In this document: positions 42,829 to 51,926 of the stretch, piece after piece
Numbering within the stretch: position 1 is the stretch's first letter
Layout of the letters: each line of letters starts with the position of its first letter
Assembly (NCBI GenBank): GCA_023450835.1
Contig: JAEXGM010000097.1
Coordinates: forward strand, 1-64,000
Length of the DNA stretch: 64,000 nucleotides
Reading direction: 5' to 3'
Origin: Bacillota bacterium
GTDB taxonomy: Bacteria > Bacillota > Clostridia > Lachnospirales > Lachnospiraceae
The notes under the pieces: generated by a model
Told to the model about the DNA's origin: nothing
Seen by the model: only the letters and a program-made list of their open reading frames with translations
The model's database searches: none
Program-made: the position numbers and the translations under genes

Positions 42829-44340
42829 ATGCGTATTCTTATTGTGGAAGATGAACCAAAAACGAAAGAAGGATTAATTAAAATTATCAGTAAGTTTACA
42901 GAGTACGAAATATGCGGCATTGCTTCCAATGGATTGGAAGGATTGGAACAAATGAAGGAGTTGAAGCCGGATTTAATCATAACAGACATACAAATGCCTG
43001 AAATGGACGGGTTGACCATGCTTCGTCAGGTGGAGCAGGAGGGCATTCCCTATTATGCGCTGATTCTGACCGGGTTCTCATCTTTTGACTATGCCAGAAC
43101 GGCATTACAGCTGGGGGCTGTAGATTACATATTAAAACCGGTTGATATGGAGGGTTTTATATCCGTATTAAGGGAAACGGAAGCAAAGATATTAAAAGAA
43201 AAGTCGGAGAAGATTGACTTGGGGCAATTGATATGGAGCCTGATAACATGCAAACCGGAAATGAAAGAGGAGTTAATACGAGGTCTTTCCGTGCAATTAC
43301 ATGTAAGCGACAGAATGGAAATTACCGCATTATTGGTAAAACCGGACAGTATTGATCAGGAAACCGCAGATGAAATGGTCCATTGTATCAGAAAAAAGAT
43401 GAACGATCTGTGTATTATGAACTTTCAGGTTATACATCTCTCTTTTTCCTATGGAATTCTGGTCCTTATTATTGATACGGAGAAGAACAAGCATATAAAC
43501 AGGATGTTCTCTACCTGTATTCTGCCTGGTCTGCAGGCCATAGGAAGCTGTCATTGCAGCTATACCTCTATGGTCGGGCTGACAGGGCTTAAGGATGCCC
43601 TCGCTGAGCTTAATGACCTTTTGTCCTACGCTTTTGTTTATGACAGTGAAGTCATACTGGAGAAACAAATGGTGGAGAAACTTAAATTTGACCAGATATG
43701 TTATCCGTTGGATTTAGATAACCGTATCCGAAAAGAAATCATGAACGGAGATTATGAAAAGGCTTTTAAAGTAAGCGGCAAGTTCAAAGATTTGATTATT
43801 GAAAGCAAGGGCAGGCCTGAATTAGTAAAGGAATATACGGCCAGATTTTCCTCCAGTATTTACAATGCGGCAAAGGAATACAATACAAAAGAAGAGCCTC
43901 TGCTGATTTTCCATTATTTTATTAATAACATTATAGAGAGTAAGACGAAGGCAGAATTGATTTCAAACTATGAAAAAATAGTGAATACTCTGCTGGCGGT
44001 GAACCACGAAGAGAACGATACGGATAATCTGACTATATTGAAGGTGATTAATTATATCAGGGACAATTACAGCAAGGACATTACATTATCAGATGCAGCT
44101 AATCTGGTGGGGGTTACTCCGGAGTACTTAAGTAAGCTGTTTTACCAGCAAATCAATGTTAATTTTGTGGTATTTTTAAGAAATTTCAGAATCAGTGTTG
44201 CAAAGCGTATGATACTTTCTGGAAAATATCGGATACAGGATATCGCGGACCAGGTTGGATTTAAAGACCCCAAATATTTTAATAAGGTATTTAAAACCGT
44301 CTGCGGTATTTCGCCGTCCGAGTATAAGAAGGTGATTTAG
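42829..44340 (+). CDS. YesN-type response regulator with AraC DNA-binding domain
   Basis: 503 residues. The receiver domain (1-120) carries the acidic pocket VEDEP, phospho-acceptor Asp53 (LIITDIQMP) and Lys in LKPVD. A ~270-residue middle region follows. The C-terminal AraC double helix-turn-helix (~405-503) has DITLSDAANLVGVTPEYLSKLFYQ and YRIQDIADQVGFKDPKYFNKVFK. It would activate the transport genes downstream. ATG 42829 has GGAGGA eight bases upstream. The gene ends directly at the next start codon. Confidence 0.94.
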   Translation: MRILIVEDEPKTKEGLIKIISKFTEYEICGIASNGLEGLEQMKELKPDLIITDIQMPEMDGLTMLRQVEQEGIPYYALILTGFSSFDYARTALQLGAVDYILKPVDMEGFISVLRETEAKILKEKSEKIDLGQLIWSLITCKPEMKEELIRGLSVQLHVSDRMEITALLVKPDSIDQETADEMVHCIRKKMNDLCIMNFQVIHLSFSYGILVLIIDTEKNKHINRMFSTCILPGLQAIGSCHCSYTSMVGLTGLKDALAELNDLLSYAFVYDSEVILEKQMVEKLKFDQICYPLDLDNRIRKEIMNGDYEKAFKVSGKFKDLIIESKGRPELVKEYTARFSSSIYNAAKEYNTKEEPLLIFHYFINNIIESKTKAELISNYEKIVNTLLAVNHEENDTDNLTILKVINYIRDNYSKDITLSDAANLVGVTPEYLSKLFYQQINVNFVVFLRNFRISVAKRMILSGKYRIQDIADQVGFKDPKYFNKVFKTVCGISPSEYKKVI

Positions 44341-45606
44341 ATGAAAATGTTTCGCGTAAATGTATTGCTGTCTTTAGGAGTACTGCTTATTTTATTCCTT
44401 TTGCTCAGCGATTATTCCCGGAATAGTTTAAAACAGTCTGAGACTGTGAGCCAGGGAACTGAAAGAAAAGTTCTGAGGATTTTATCTCCCTATGATACTA
44501 CTGCCAGCTGCAAGATGCTTCAGGATATCGCAGCCCAGTACTCTTATATTGAGAATAATCCGAAAGTAGAGATAAACTTCATATCGAAAAATGATTTTAA
44601 AAAAGAGATCTGCATGAATCTGGACCAGAACCGGCTGGCGGATTTAATTATATGCGATAATTCCGTTATGCCTGCACTGATTAACCTTAATGTGCTCAGG
44701 GATTTAAGTGATTATATCGATGGGACATCAAAGGTACCTCATTACTTTTTAGGTCAGTGGAATAATACCAGAAGTGACGGTAAGTATTACGGAATTCCCT
44801 TTACCTGCGACCCCTATGTACTGATATGGAACAAAGACCTTTTTGCTGACAGTGATGTTTCGGTGCCTAAGACCTGGGAAGACCTGAAACTAGCTGCCAG
44901 AAAGGTTCAAAAAGTCGGAATTTACGGAATTGGAATCGGAGCAAGGCAGCCGGAAGAGATTACAGCTTTATTTATGCAGCTGCTCTATTCCACGGGAGGC
45001 TCTATTCGGGAAATCAATGGGGACGGAGGCATGAAAGTCTTTGAATTGCTTTATTACCTAAAGACCAATAAGCTGCTGCCGGTACAATGCATTAACTGGA
45101 ATCAGCCGGATCTGACCAATAAATTCATGGACGGTGAGGTCGCTATGATGATTAATAATTTGAGCGCCCTATCCGTCATAAAGAGCGGCAATATTGATTT
45201 TAAAGTTGGAGTTGCCGCGGTCCCTTTTGAAAAGAAAGAAAATTACATGTTCCACGGTAAAAATATTGGTATCTCCATAACGGCTGACTATGACGAATCA
45301 ATTAAATTTCTTGACTATGTTACGGATAAAAACATCGTAAATAAGATAGCGGAGGCAACAGAAACTATTCCGGTTCAAATGGATGTGGACTATGACTTTA
45401 AAGATGACGGTTTTGTCCTGGACAAGGAATTTATTCAAAAGCAGAAAGAGCATGGAATTGCCAAGAGTTCGCTGAATTCCTGGTTTGATATCTCGAGTGC
45501 CATATCGGATGGGCTATATCAATTAATCAGTGAAACAGACCCTTCTCTCCGAAAAATAGCAGATGATATGCAGGATAAAGTAAGGATAGCCATTATAGAA
45601 AACTAA
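44341..45606 (+). CDS. membrane-anchored sugar-binding protein of the sensor operon
   Basis: 421 residues of family-1 binding-protein fold (YYGIPFTCDPYVLIWNKDLFADSDVSVPKTWEDLKLAA; FMDGEVAMMINNLSAL). The N-terminal hydrophobic stretch (~7-25) lacks a lipobox cysteine and a clear cleavage site, so it may stay as an uncleaved anchor. It begins at ATG 44341, immediately after the response-regulator stop with no gap, so translation is coupled. Its place with kinase and regulator, and away from permeases, suggests a sensory role: presenting bound sugar to the kinase's external domain. Confidence 0.85.
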   Translation: MKMFRVNVLLSLGVLLILFLLLSDYSRNSLKQSETVSQGTERKVLRILSPYDTTASCKMLQDIAAQYSYIENNPKVEINFISKNDFKKEICMNLDQNRLADLIICDNSVMPALINLNVLRDLSDYIDGTSKVPHYFLGQWNNTRSDGKYYGIPFTCDPYVLIWNKDLFADSDVSVPKTWEDLKLAARKVQKVGIYGIGIGARQPEEITALFMQLLYSTGGSIREINGDGGMKVFELLYYLKTNKLLPVQCINWNQPDLTNKFMDGEVAMMINNLSALSVIKSGNIDFKVGVAAVPFEKKENYMFHGKNIGISITADYDESIKFLDYVTDKNIVNKIAEATETIPVQMDVDYDFKDDGFVLDKEFIQKQKEHGIAKSSLNSWFDISSAISDGLYQLISETDPSLRKIADDMQDKVRIAIIEN

Positions 45607-45637
45607 AATTATAGAATGAGATTAAGAATTTACTCCT

Positions 45638-45663
45638 TTCTTAAAATATTGGAATTTTAAGAA
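45638..45663. promoter_or_regulatory. perfect 10-bp inverted repeat upstream of the Opp-type importer
   Basis: TTCTTAAAAT (45638-45647) is mirrored by ATTTTAAGAA (45654-45663) around ATTGGA. It lies 69 bp before the importer's first gene. Possible operator or weak terminator; a T-run is absent. Confidence 0.4.
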
Positions 45664-45731
45664 GAACCCTTAAGAGTTAAGATGAAGAAGTAACCAGTTT
45701 ACATATTCTTTATGGGTAGAGGAGGTTTTTG

Positions 45732-47714
45732 ATGAAAAAAGCAATGCACCGGGTAATGGCATGTGTTATGGTCTTGATGCTCATGTCGTCTATGCTTGTA
45801 GGCTGTAATAAGAGCGACAAGACTGATGCTACTACCGCAGAGGTGACAAAAGAAGCAAATGGCAGTACGGACAATGGGGATCCAGCGCCGTCAAAAGAGT
45901 TGACAGAGGTTGGCACTCCGAGAAATGAAACCTTGATTGTTGAATGCCAGTCTCCGACTGACACACCGGGACAGTTCAACTCCTACATGCAGGGAACTCA
46001 GATGGGTTTTGGTATTCATCAGCTTATGTCAGCTATGATGTGGGAAATTGATACGGTAAAAGGTGAGCAGTTTGGCGAAGTTGCAGATGGTATGCCTGAG
46101 TCCAATGCTGATTTTACAGAACATATCGTTAAGATCCGTCATGGTATCAAATGGTCGGATGGTGAAGATTTAACTGCAGATGACGTTGTATTCACCTTTA
46201 ACATGATAATGACCAACACGGGAATAAGCCAGAATGCATATTACAATCAGATTTTCAAATCTGTTGAGAAAGTAGACGATTATACCGTTAAACTTGTTAC
46301 GAAAGAGTCTTTTCCCAGACTGGCACAGAAATTCGGTGTTACTATCTGGGGTAATGATTTAAGAATTGTTCCCGAACACATCTACTCCAAGCAGGCTGAT
46401 GTTACTCAGTTTAAGGATTCCGACCCTGTAGTTGCAGGTCCTTACACCGTGAAAGCTTACGATGAGTTAGGAAAATGGATTCTCTATGAACGCCGTGAAG
46501 ACTGGCAGTCCAGTACCGTTGGTGTTGTTACAGGGAAAGAACCCAAAGCGAAATACGTATGGTTTAGAAATCTTGGCGATGATACCAGCCGCCAGATGAG
46601 CCTTATTAATAACGAAGTTGACATCCTTTGCGAGGTCACTCCGGAAATGTTAGAAGTTATGACAGAACAAAATCCCAATATTTCATGCTGGTATAAGGAT
46701 TTTCCTTACGCTACCAGTGATGATCCCTGTTCAAAGGGTCTGTCTTTCTCCATGGGTAAAGGTGCTCCTTATGATAACAAGGATTTCCGCTGGGGTATTG
46801 CACTTGCCATGAATTTTGATGAGATATCACAGAATATATTTGATGGTGTAGGACGCGCGTCACCGTTCCCTATCCTCACCAACACCAGTGCTGCTCAGGA
46901 ACTGTATGTTAAGCCTATTCTTTCCTGGTTAGAGTCCTTCCAGCTGGATCTGGGAGACGGCACTACCGTTAAGCCTTTCGATTCCGGTTATGCTGAGAGA
47001 ATCGCAGGTGTTTTAAGAGATAAAGGATATGATATACCGACAGATAAAGACACACTTATTGATATGTTCGGTGTTGGCTGCTGGAAGTATGATCCTCAGG
47101 CAGCAGAGAAACTCTTAATTAAAGCCGGACTTGAGAAGAAATCCGACGGCTGGTATTTTAACGGCAAACCTTTTACATTCAGCATGTCATACCTGGCAGA
47201 TACAGAAGCTCAGGCAGGCCGCGGTGTTCAGGCAGCTTACGACCAGTTGACCAAGTTTGGTTTCAAGATTAACCTTGTCAGTGAATCCAGTGCAACCTGG
47301 GATACCAATGGTGCAACGGGACAATTTGATATTGCCGGATACTGGCCTACCGGTTTCATAACCAAAGATATTTATTCCCAGATAAACGGATGGGATGCAG
47401 ATCTCAATGTTCCTATTGGCGAGAGGGGTTCCGGTCAGCCTAGCCGCTGGAATAACGCCAAAGCAACAGAGATTATCCATGAACTGGCTAAGCTTTCGCC
47501 GGATGATCCGAAAGCCTATGATTTGGGTATTGAATTCTTTAAGAACGCCATCGAAGAACTTCCTTTTATTGGTTTTCATTCAGGAGTTAAGTTTGTTCCT
47601 ACCAACAGCACATACTGGAACAACTATCCGAATGCCGAAAATCCTTATAACGGACCATGGTGGTGGTGGAGCTGCTTTAAATATATCACAACAGAGATTT
47701 CTCCGGTTCAATAA
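45732..47714 (+). CDS. Opp/Dpp-family solute-binding lipoprotein (family 5)
   Basis: 660 residues. A signal with lipobox LVGC (Cys ~26) and a Thr/Asp/Glu tether to ~60 precede the SBP_bac_5 fold: VKIRHGIKWSDGEDLTADDVVFTFNMIM, IVPEHIY, and the C-terminal PFIGFHSGVKFVPTNSTYW. Family members bind peptides, but in plant-degrading Firmicutes and Thermotogales they often bind oligosaccharides such as cello- or xylo-oligomers. The sugar-sensing genes directly upstream make oligosaccharide the better guess. ATG 45732 follows GAGGAGG. Confidence 0.9.
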   Translation: MKKAMHRVMACVMVLMLMSSMLVGCNKSDKTDATTAEVTKEANGSTDNGDPAPSKELTEVGTPRNETLIVECQSPTDTPGQFNSYMQGTQMGFGIHQLMSAMMWEIDTVKGEQFGEVADGMPESNADFTEHIVKIRHGIKWSDGEDLTADDVVFTFNMIMTNTGISQNAYYNQIFKSVEKVDDYTVKLVTKESFPRLAQKFGVTIWGNDLRIVPEHIYSKQADVTQFKDSDPVVAGPYTVKAYDELGKWILYERREDWQSSTVGVVTGKEPKAKYVWFRNLGDDTSRQMSLINNEVDILCEVTPEMLEVMTEQNPNISCWYKDFPYATSDDPCSKGLSFSMGKGAPYDNKDFRWGIALAMNFDEISQNIFDGVGRASPFPILTNTSAAQELYVKPILSWLESFQLDLGDGTTVKPFDSGYAERIAGVLRDKGYDIPTDKDTLIDMFGVGCWKYDPQAAEKLLIKAGLEKKSDGWYFNGKPFTFSMSYLADTEAQAGRGVQAAYDQLTKFGFKINLVSESSATWDTNGATGQFDIAGYWPTGFITKDIYSQINGWDADLNVPIGERGSGQPSRWNNAKATEIIHELAKLSPDDPKAYDLGIEFFKNAIEELPFIGFHSGVKFVPTNSTYWNNYPNAENPYNGPWWWWSCFKYITTEISPVQ

Positions 47715-47769
47715 ATAATAAGTTCCAGGTTATGAATACGTTTATAGGTATATACAAGTAACAGGGCTT

Positions 47770-47802
47770 GCTGCTGTCTGGTGCACATCACCAGGCAGCA
47801 GC
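47770..47802 (+). promoter_or_regulatory. strong intercistronic hairpin between binding protein and permease
   Basis: GCTGCTGTCTGGTG pairs with CACCAGGCAGCAGC (14 bp, one G-U) around CACAT. It lies 56 bp after the binding-protein stop and 43 bp before the permease start and has no T-run, so it is probably a message-stabilising stem or attenuator. Confidence 0.65.
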
Positions 47803-47844
47803 GGCATTTCAGAATAATTTTTCCGGATGAAAAGGAGTGACACC

Positions 47845-48843
47845 GTGAAATTCCGCAAATATTTCGGTATAAGATTTTTAACATATTTATTGACTATCTG
47901 GATTGGGATTACGTTTATATTTTTTATACCCCGGATGTTTCCTTCGGATCCTGTTGAAAACATGATTGGACAGATGCAGTCACGTTCCGGACAGATGGAC
48001 CCTGTGCAGATGGAAGCGCTCCGTTCACAGCTTAGAGTTCAGTTCGGTCTGGAAGGTTCTTTGCTGGAGCAATATGGCACTTTCCTGTGGAAGGGATTAC
48101 TGCACTTTAATTTCGGTCCTTCCCTTATGAGTTATCCGACTCCCGTAGGCAAGATAATTGGGATGTACTTGCCCTATACTCTTTTTCTTTCCCTGACAAC
48201 TACGGTGATTGCCTGGATTATCGGTAATATAATCGGACTTCTTGCGGGTTTCAGAAAGAATAAAGTTTCCTCCAAGATACTGGAGGGTATAGCCATATGT
48301 ATCTATCCGGTGCCGTATTTTATTATTGCACTGGTATTGCAGATTGTATTTGCATTTGTTCTGGGGTGGTTTCCGATACAAACTACCATAAACACTCAGG
48401 GAAGTACTGCTGTTTGGTTCCTCTCCCTTCTAAAGGCGTCAATTCTTCCGGCAATGTCCATGCTGTTAGTAGGAACAGGCTGGTGGATTATATCCATGAA
48501 ATCCCTTGCCGGTACTACATCAGAAGAAGACTTTGTCCTTTTCGCACGTTATCGGGGAATATCGGAGGGCAAAATCGGAAAAAGTTATGTATTCCGGAAT
48601 TCCATTCTTACTCAGGTTACTGCTTTGGCAATGAGTCTTGGCGGGGTATTCGGCGGTTCCATTATGACGGAAATTGTATTCGGGTATCCGGGAGTCGGTT
48701 CCCTGGTACAAAAGGCTATCCTGATGTCAGATTACAACATGATACTCGGATGTATCACGATTTCTATCGTGGCAATATCAACTGCAACCTTAATTGTGGA
48801 TTTGATATACCCGTTTATCGACCCGCGTATTCGATACAATTAA
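47845..48843 (+). CDS. ABC importer permease, OppB/DppB type
   Basis: 332 residues with six hydrophobic helices. Features are FFIPRMFPSDPVENMIGQM after helix 1, QFGLEGSLLEQYGTFLWKGLLHFNFGPS (typical OppB) and the EAA-like FARYRGISEGKIGKSYVFRNS. Start at GTG 47845, with AAAGGAG seven bases upstream; an ATG at 47827 overlaps that site. Forms the channel with the next gene. Confidence 0.92.
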   Translation: MKFRKYFGIRFLTYLLTIWIGITFIFFIPRMFPSDPVENMIGQMQSRSGQMDPVQMEALRSQLRVQFGLEGSLLEQYGTFLWKGLLHFNFGPSLMSYPTPVGKIIGMYLPYTLFLSLTTTVIAWIIGNIIGLLAGFRKNKVSSKILEGIAICIYPVPYFIIALVLQIVFAFVLGWFPIQTTINTQGSTAVWFLSLLKASILPAMSMLLVGTGWWIISMKSLAGTTSEEDFVLFARYRGISEGKIGKSYVFRNSILTQVTALAMSLGGVFGGSIMTEIVFGYPGVGSLVQKAILMSDYNMILGCITISIVAISTATLIVDLIYPFIDPRIRYN

Positions 48844-48861
48844 AAGGGAGAGGTGGAAAGC

Positions 48862-49698
48862 GTGAAGAAATTCTGGAGAAACACAAATTTGAGCTTAAAA
48901 GCAGGATTAATACTGACAGCGATATTTATTGTCATTGGTTTTGTCGTTTATTTTCTGCCCCATATCAATCCCTTTACCTTTAATTCCTATCCAGGGAAAC
49001 TAAAACCTTCCTCGGAGCACTTACTTGGGACTACGAGTATGGGACAGGACGTGCTGTGGCTATTAATTGAAGCAATACATAATTCACTCCTAATCGGTCT
49101 TGTTGTGGCTACGATAGGTACCGTTGCAGGTGTTTTTATAGGGCTTCTGGCTGGTTTTTCCGGCGGAATCCTTGATAGGATACTTACGGTTGTAACCGAT
49201 ACTTTTATTGTAATCCCTTCCCTTCCAATTCTTATATTGATGACTTCCTTTATGAAGGGAACCTCTACTGTTTTCATCATGGCACTGGTACTTGCGATGT
49301 TTGCCTGGGCCTGGCCGAGCCGCCAGATCCGCTCTATGGCCCTTTCCATGCGCGAACGGGACTTTATTCATACGGCATGGTTTTCCGGCGAAGGTACTGT
49401 TCAGGTGGTGGTAACGGAAATACTTCCCTATGCTTTTACCTGGGCTCTTTCTAACTTTATGAATGCAACTCTCGCTGCGATTGCTTCTGAATCGAGCCTT
49501 GCAGTTCTTGGTCTGTCTCCCGGCAATCTTATCTCTCTGGGAAATATGATCCAGTGGGCAAGAGACCGTAATGCAATCTTTACCAAGCAGTGGTTCTGGA
49601 TCGGTTCTCCGATAGTAATAACGGCTGTTATGTTTATCGGACTGTTCCTCCTGATAACAGGCTATAACGATTATTTATCCAGGAAGAGAGGAAGGTAG
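48862..49698 (+). CDS. ABC importer permease, OppC/DppC type
   Basis: 278 residues, six hydrophobic helices, HLLGTTSMGQDVLWLLIEA (the OppC LGTDxxGRDxxSR-like block) and the EAA loop MRERDFIHTAWFSGEGTVQVVVTEILP. Start GTG 48862, nine bases after GGGAGAGG; GTG 48853 is too near. It is followed after two bases by the ATPase gene. Confidence 0.92.
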   Translation: MKKFWRNTNLSLKAGLILTAIFIVIGFVVYFLPHINPFTFNSYPGKLKPSSEHLLGTTSMGQDVLWLLIEAIHNSLLIGLVVATIGTVAGVFIGLLAGFSGGILDRILTVVTDTFIVIPSLPILILMTSFMKGTSTVFIMALVLAMFAWAWPSRQIRSMALSMRERDFIHTAWFSGEGTVQVVVTEILPYAFTWALSNFMNATLAAIASESSLAVLGLSPGNLISLGNMIQWARDRNAIFTKQWFWIGSPIVITAVMFIGLFLLITGYNDYLSRKRGR

Positions 49699-49700
49699 AT

Positions 49701-50693
49701 ATGATAAAAATAGACCATTTATCCACCTCGTATTCAACCATAAACGGACCTGTTCATGTAATTAATGATGTGGATTTTGAAATATATGATAATGAGATTT
49801 TTGGAATAGCCGGCGAATCGGGATGCGGTAAGACGACTTTGCTAAAGGCATTGTACGATATTATTGAGTTTCCTTTGGTGGTGGATTCGGGTAAGATGAT
49901 ACTTTCCGGTGAAAAAAATGGGAAGGCCTTCTCTTATGAAACAGGACAGATCAGAAATACCTGGTGGAATAATATATCCTATGTACCTCAGGCGGCACAG
50001 AGCGTATTAAATCCAATCGTTCCGCTTAAGAACCAGTTCCTGGATTCTGTCTGTAAGGAGATGAGTTCTACGAGGTTTATTCACAAAAAGAAGAAAACAA
50101 AAGAAGAAACCTTAAAGAGGGTGGCAGACTATCTGGAAGAACTCAGTCTGTCTCCGGACCTTTTGAATGCTTATCCTTTTCAGCTCTCCGGTGGTATGAG
50201 ACAGCGTGTTATTATAGCCCTTGCTACCTTCATGTCACCCAATGTAGTTCTGGCAGATGAGCCGACTACGGCTCTTGATGTTGTGGTACAGCGCGGAATT
50301 CTTATGATGCTTATGCGCCTTCAAAAGCAATTGAAGAATACCATGGTCATAGTGAGCCATGATATGGGCGTGCATTATCAGATAACGGACCGCATGGGGA
50401 TTATGTATTCCGGAAGTATGGTAGAGCTTGGAAGAACGGAGGATATTTTTGAAAAGCCTTTACACCCCTATACGAAGATGCTGGTAGGTGCTCTCCCTCG
50501 AGTAGGAGATAAGAGCCAGAAGACCGGAATTCCGGGAAGGCCCCCCGCACTTACCAACCCCCCTGCAGGGTGCCGGTTTGCACCCCGCTGCAAAATGGCA
50601 ACAGACGAATGCAGAAAAACCGTGCCGAAGTTCCTTGAAGTGGAACCGGGACGTTTCGCAGCCTGTCATTTATTAAATGATGTTGCAAAGTAG
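49701..50693 (+). CDS. ABC importer ATPase, OppD/DppD type
   Basis: 330 residues. Walker A GESGCGKTT (~38), Q-loop region VPQAAQSVLNP, signature LSGGMRQR, Walker B VVLADEPTTALD and switch His in VIVSHDMG are complete. The C-terminal oligopeptide-transporter tail has the cysteine cluster CRFAPRCKMATDEC, a likely iron-sulfur or regulatory motif. It powers the importer with the OppF-type partner. A repeat element follows its stop by 18 bp. Confidence 0.93.
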   Translation: MIKIDHLSTSYSTINGPVHVINDVDFEIYDNEIFGIAGESGCGKTTLLKALYDIIEFPLVVDSGKMILSGEKNGKAFSYETGQIRNTWWNNISYVPQAAQSVLNPIVPLKNQFLDSVCKEMSSTRFIHKKKKTKEETLKRVADYLEELSLSPDLLNAYPFQLSGGMRQRVIIALATFMSPNVVLADEPTTALDVVVQRGILMMLMRLQKQLKNTMVIVSHDMGVHYQITDRMGIMYSGSMVELGRTEDIFEKPLHPYTKMLVGALPRVGDKSQKTGIPGRPPALTNPPAGCRFAPRCKMATDECRKTVPKFLEVEPGRFAACHLLNDVAK

Positions 50694-50711
50694 GAACATG
50701 GAAAGGGTAGG

Positions 50712-50789
50712 TTGAAAAAACAAAAAGCAGTTTTTTCAACTACGGATTCAGGAATATCAAATCGAAGATTTGGTATTCACGATAGGGGT
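50712..50789 (+). repeat. two-hairpin repeat element, copy A
   Basis: A 78-bp element with stem 1 TTGAAAAAAC (50712-50721)/GTTTTTTCAA (50730-50739), spacer CTACGGATTCAG, and stem 2 GAATATCAAATC (50752-50763)/GATTTGGTATTC (50767-50778) with a GAA loop, then ACGATAGGGGT. About 91% of positions are shared with copy B at 56331-56407. It lies 18 bp after the OppD stop in a 174-bp gap of an otherwise tight operon. The frame through it is interrupted relative to copy B, so it is not coding. Confidence 0.8.
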
Positions 50790-50867
50790 AAAATAAACGT
50801 TTTGCATACTCAAATGTGTGCCTCAGCCTCAAGGTATGCAGGTACAGGAAAGGGTGTAGTTATAAAT

Positions 50868-51839
50868 ATGTCAGAAAAACTGCTTGAAATTAAAAATATC
50901 AGCAAATCCTTCCACATTGGCGGGATGCTTAGCAAAAAAAAGCTTGTCGCCGTAGACGACATCAACATTGAAATTGACGGCACAAAACCGGTCATTCTTT
51001 CCATTGTAGGTGAGTCCGGCTGCGGAAAATCTACCCTATGTAAGATGATACTGAGGCTCTATGATTATGATCAGGGTGATATCCGGTTATCCGGCAGATC
51101 TTATAAAGACCGCAAAAAATATAATCCATTCCAATTCAGACTGGAAGTACAGCCTATATTCCAGAACCCCTATGAATCCTTTTCGATGCGTAAAACCGTT
51201 GACTCCTACCTGTTTAATACCGCCCTGCGATTAAAAATATCTAAGAACAGGAAGGAAGCTGAGAAGCTGATTGATGAAACATTAAAGAGCGTAGGCTTGT
51301 CCTTGGAAGTCGTAAAGGGCAAATATCCCACCCAGTTCTCCGGCGGTGAGCTGCAAAGAGTTTCCATAGCCAGAGCATTGATTACAAGACCCAAGATAAT
51401 CATAGCGGATGAACCGGTGGCAGCGATTGATGCATCCATGAAGATGAACATAGTAAACTTATTTAAAGAATTAAAGGATAAATACAATGTATCGTTTATC
51501 TATGTGACCCATGATTTATCCACCGCTTATTATGTGTCGGATTATATTGCGACCTTATACCGGGGCTGCCTGATAGAATATGGACCGGCAAAAGAAATCA
51601 TGGATAATCCGGCACATCCCTATACAGAGCTGCTTATGAATGCAGTTCCCAGGGTGGGAGAGAAGTGGAATCAGGAATTGGTAATGCCGGACACCGAGGA
51701 TAAAGAGTATGCAATTACCTATTGCAAGTTTGCTCCCCGATGTCCTTACGCTACGGAGGAATGCAGAAAGGCAAAGCCTGATATGAGAGCTGTTAACGAT
51801 GGGCGGAAGGTGTTATGTATCCATCCCTTAAATGCATAA
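50868..51839 (+). CDS. ABC importer ATPase, OppF/DppF type
   Basis: 323 residues. Walker A GESGCGKST, signature FSGGELQR, Walker B IIIADEPVAAID and His switch YVTHDLS are intact. The C-terminal tail has YCKFAPRCPYATEEC. I start it at ATG 50868 (MSEKLLEIKNISKSF), with AGGAAAGGG upstream. The open frame extends back to 50712 only because the repeat element has no in-frame stop; those residues are not family-like. Confidence 0.92.
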   Translation: MSEKLLEIKNISKSFHIGGMLSKKKLVAVDDINIEIDGTKPVILSIVGESGCGKSTLCKMILRLYDYDQGDIRLSGRSYKDRKKYNPFQFRLEVQPIFQNPYESFSMRKTVDSYLFNTALRLKISKNRKEAEKLIDETLKSVGLSLEVVKGKYPTQFSGGELQRVSIARALITRPKIIIADEPVAAIDASMKMNIVNLFKELKDKYNVSFIYVTHDLSTAYYVSDYIATLYRGCLIEYGPAKEIMDNPAHPYTELLMNAVPRVGEKWNQELVMPDTEDKEYAITYCKFAPRCPYATEECRKAKPDMRAVNDGRKVLCIHPLNA

Positions 51840-51926
51840 GATTAATTAGAAGAGTAGTAATTTAACTGAACACAATAGTATTAGATGTTTACATGCGCTG
51901 CAGACTGCAAGCAGATGGGAGTTACG

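Noticed and set aside
50712..50867. N-terminal extension of the OppF-type protein through the repeat element
   Set aside because: The residues are not family-like, and copy B of the same repeat has a one-base shift that changes the frame. A good start with ribosome site exists at 50868.
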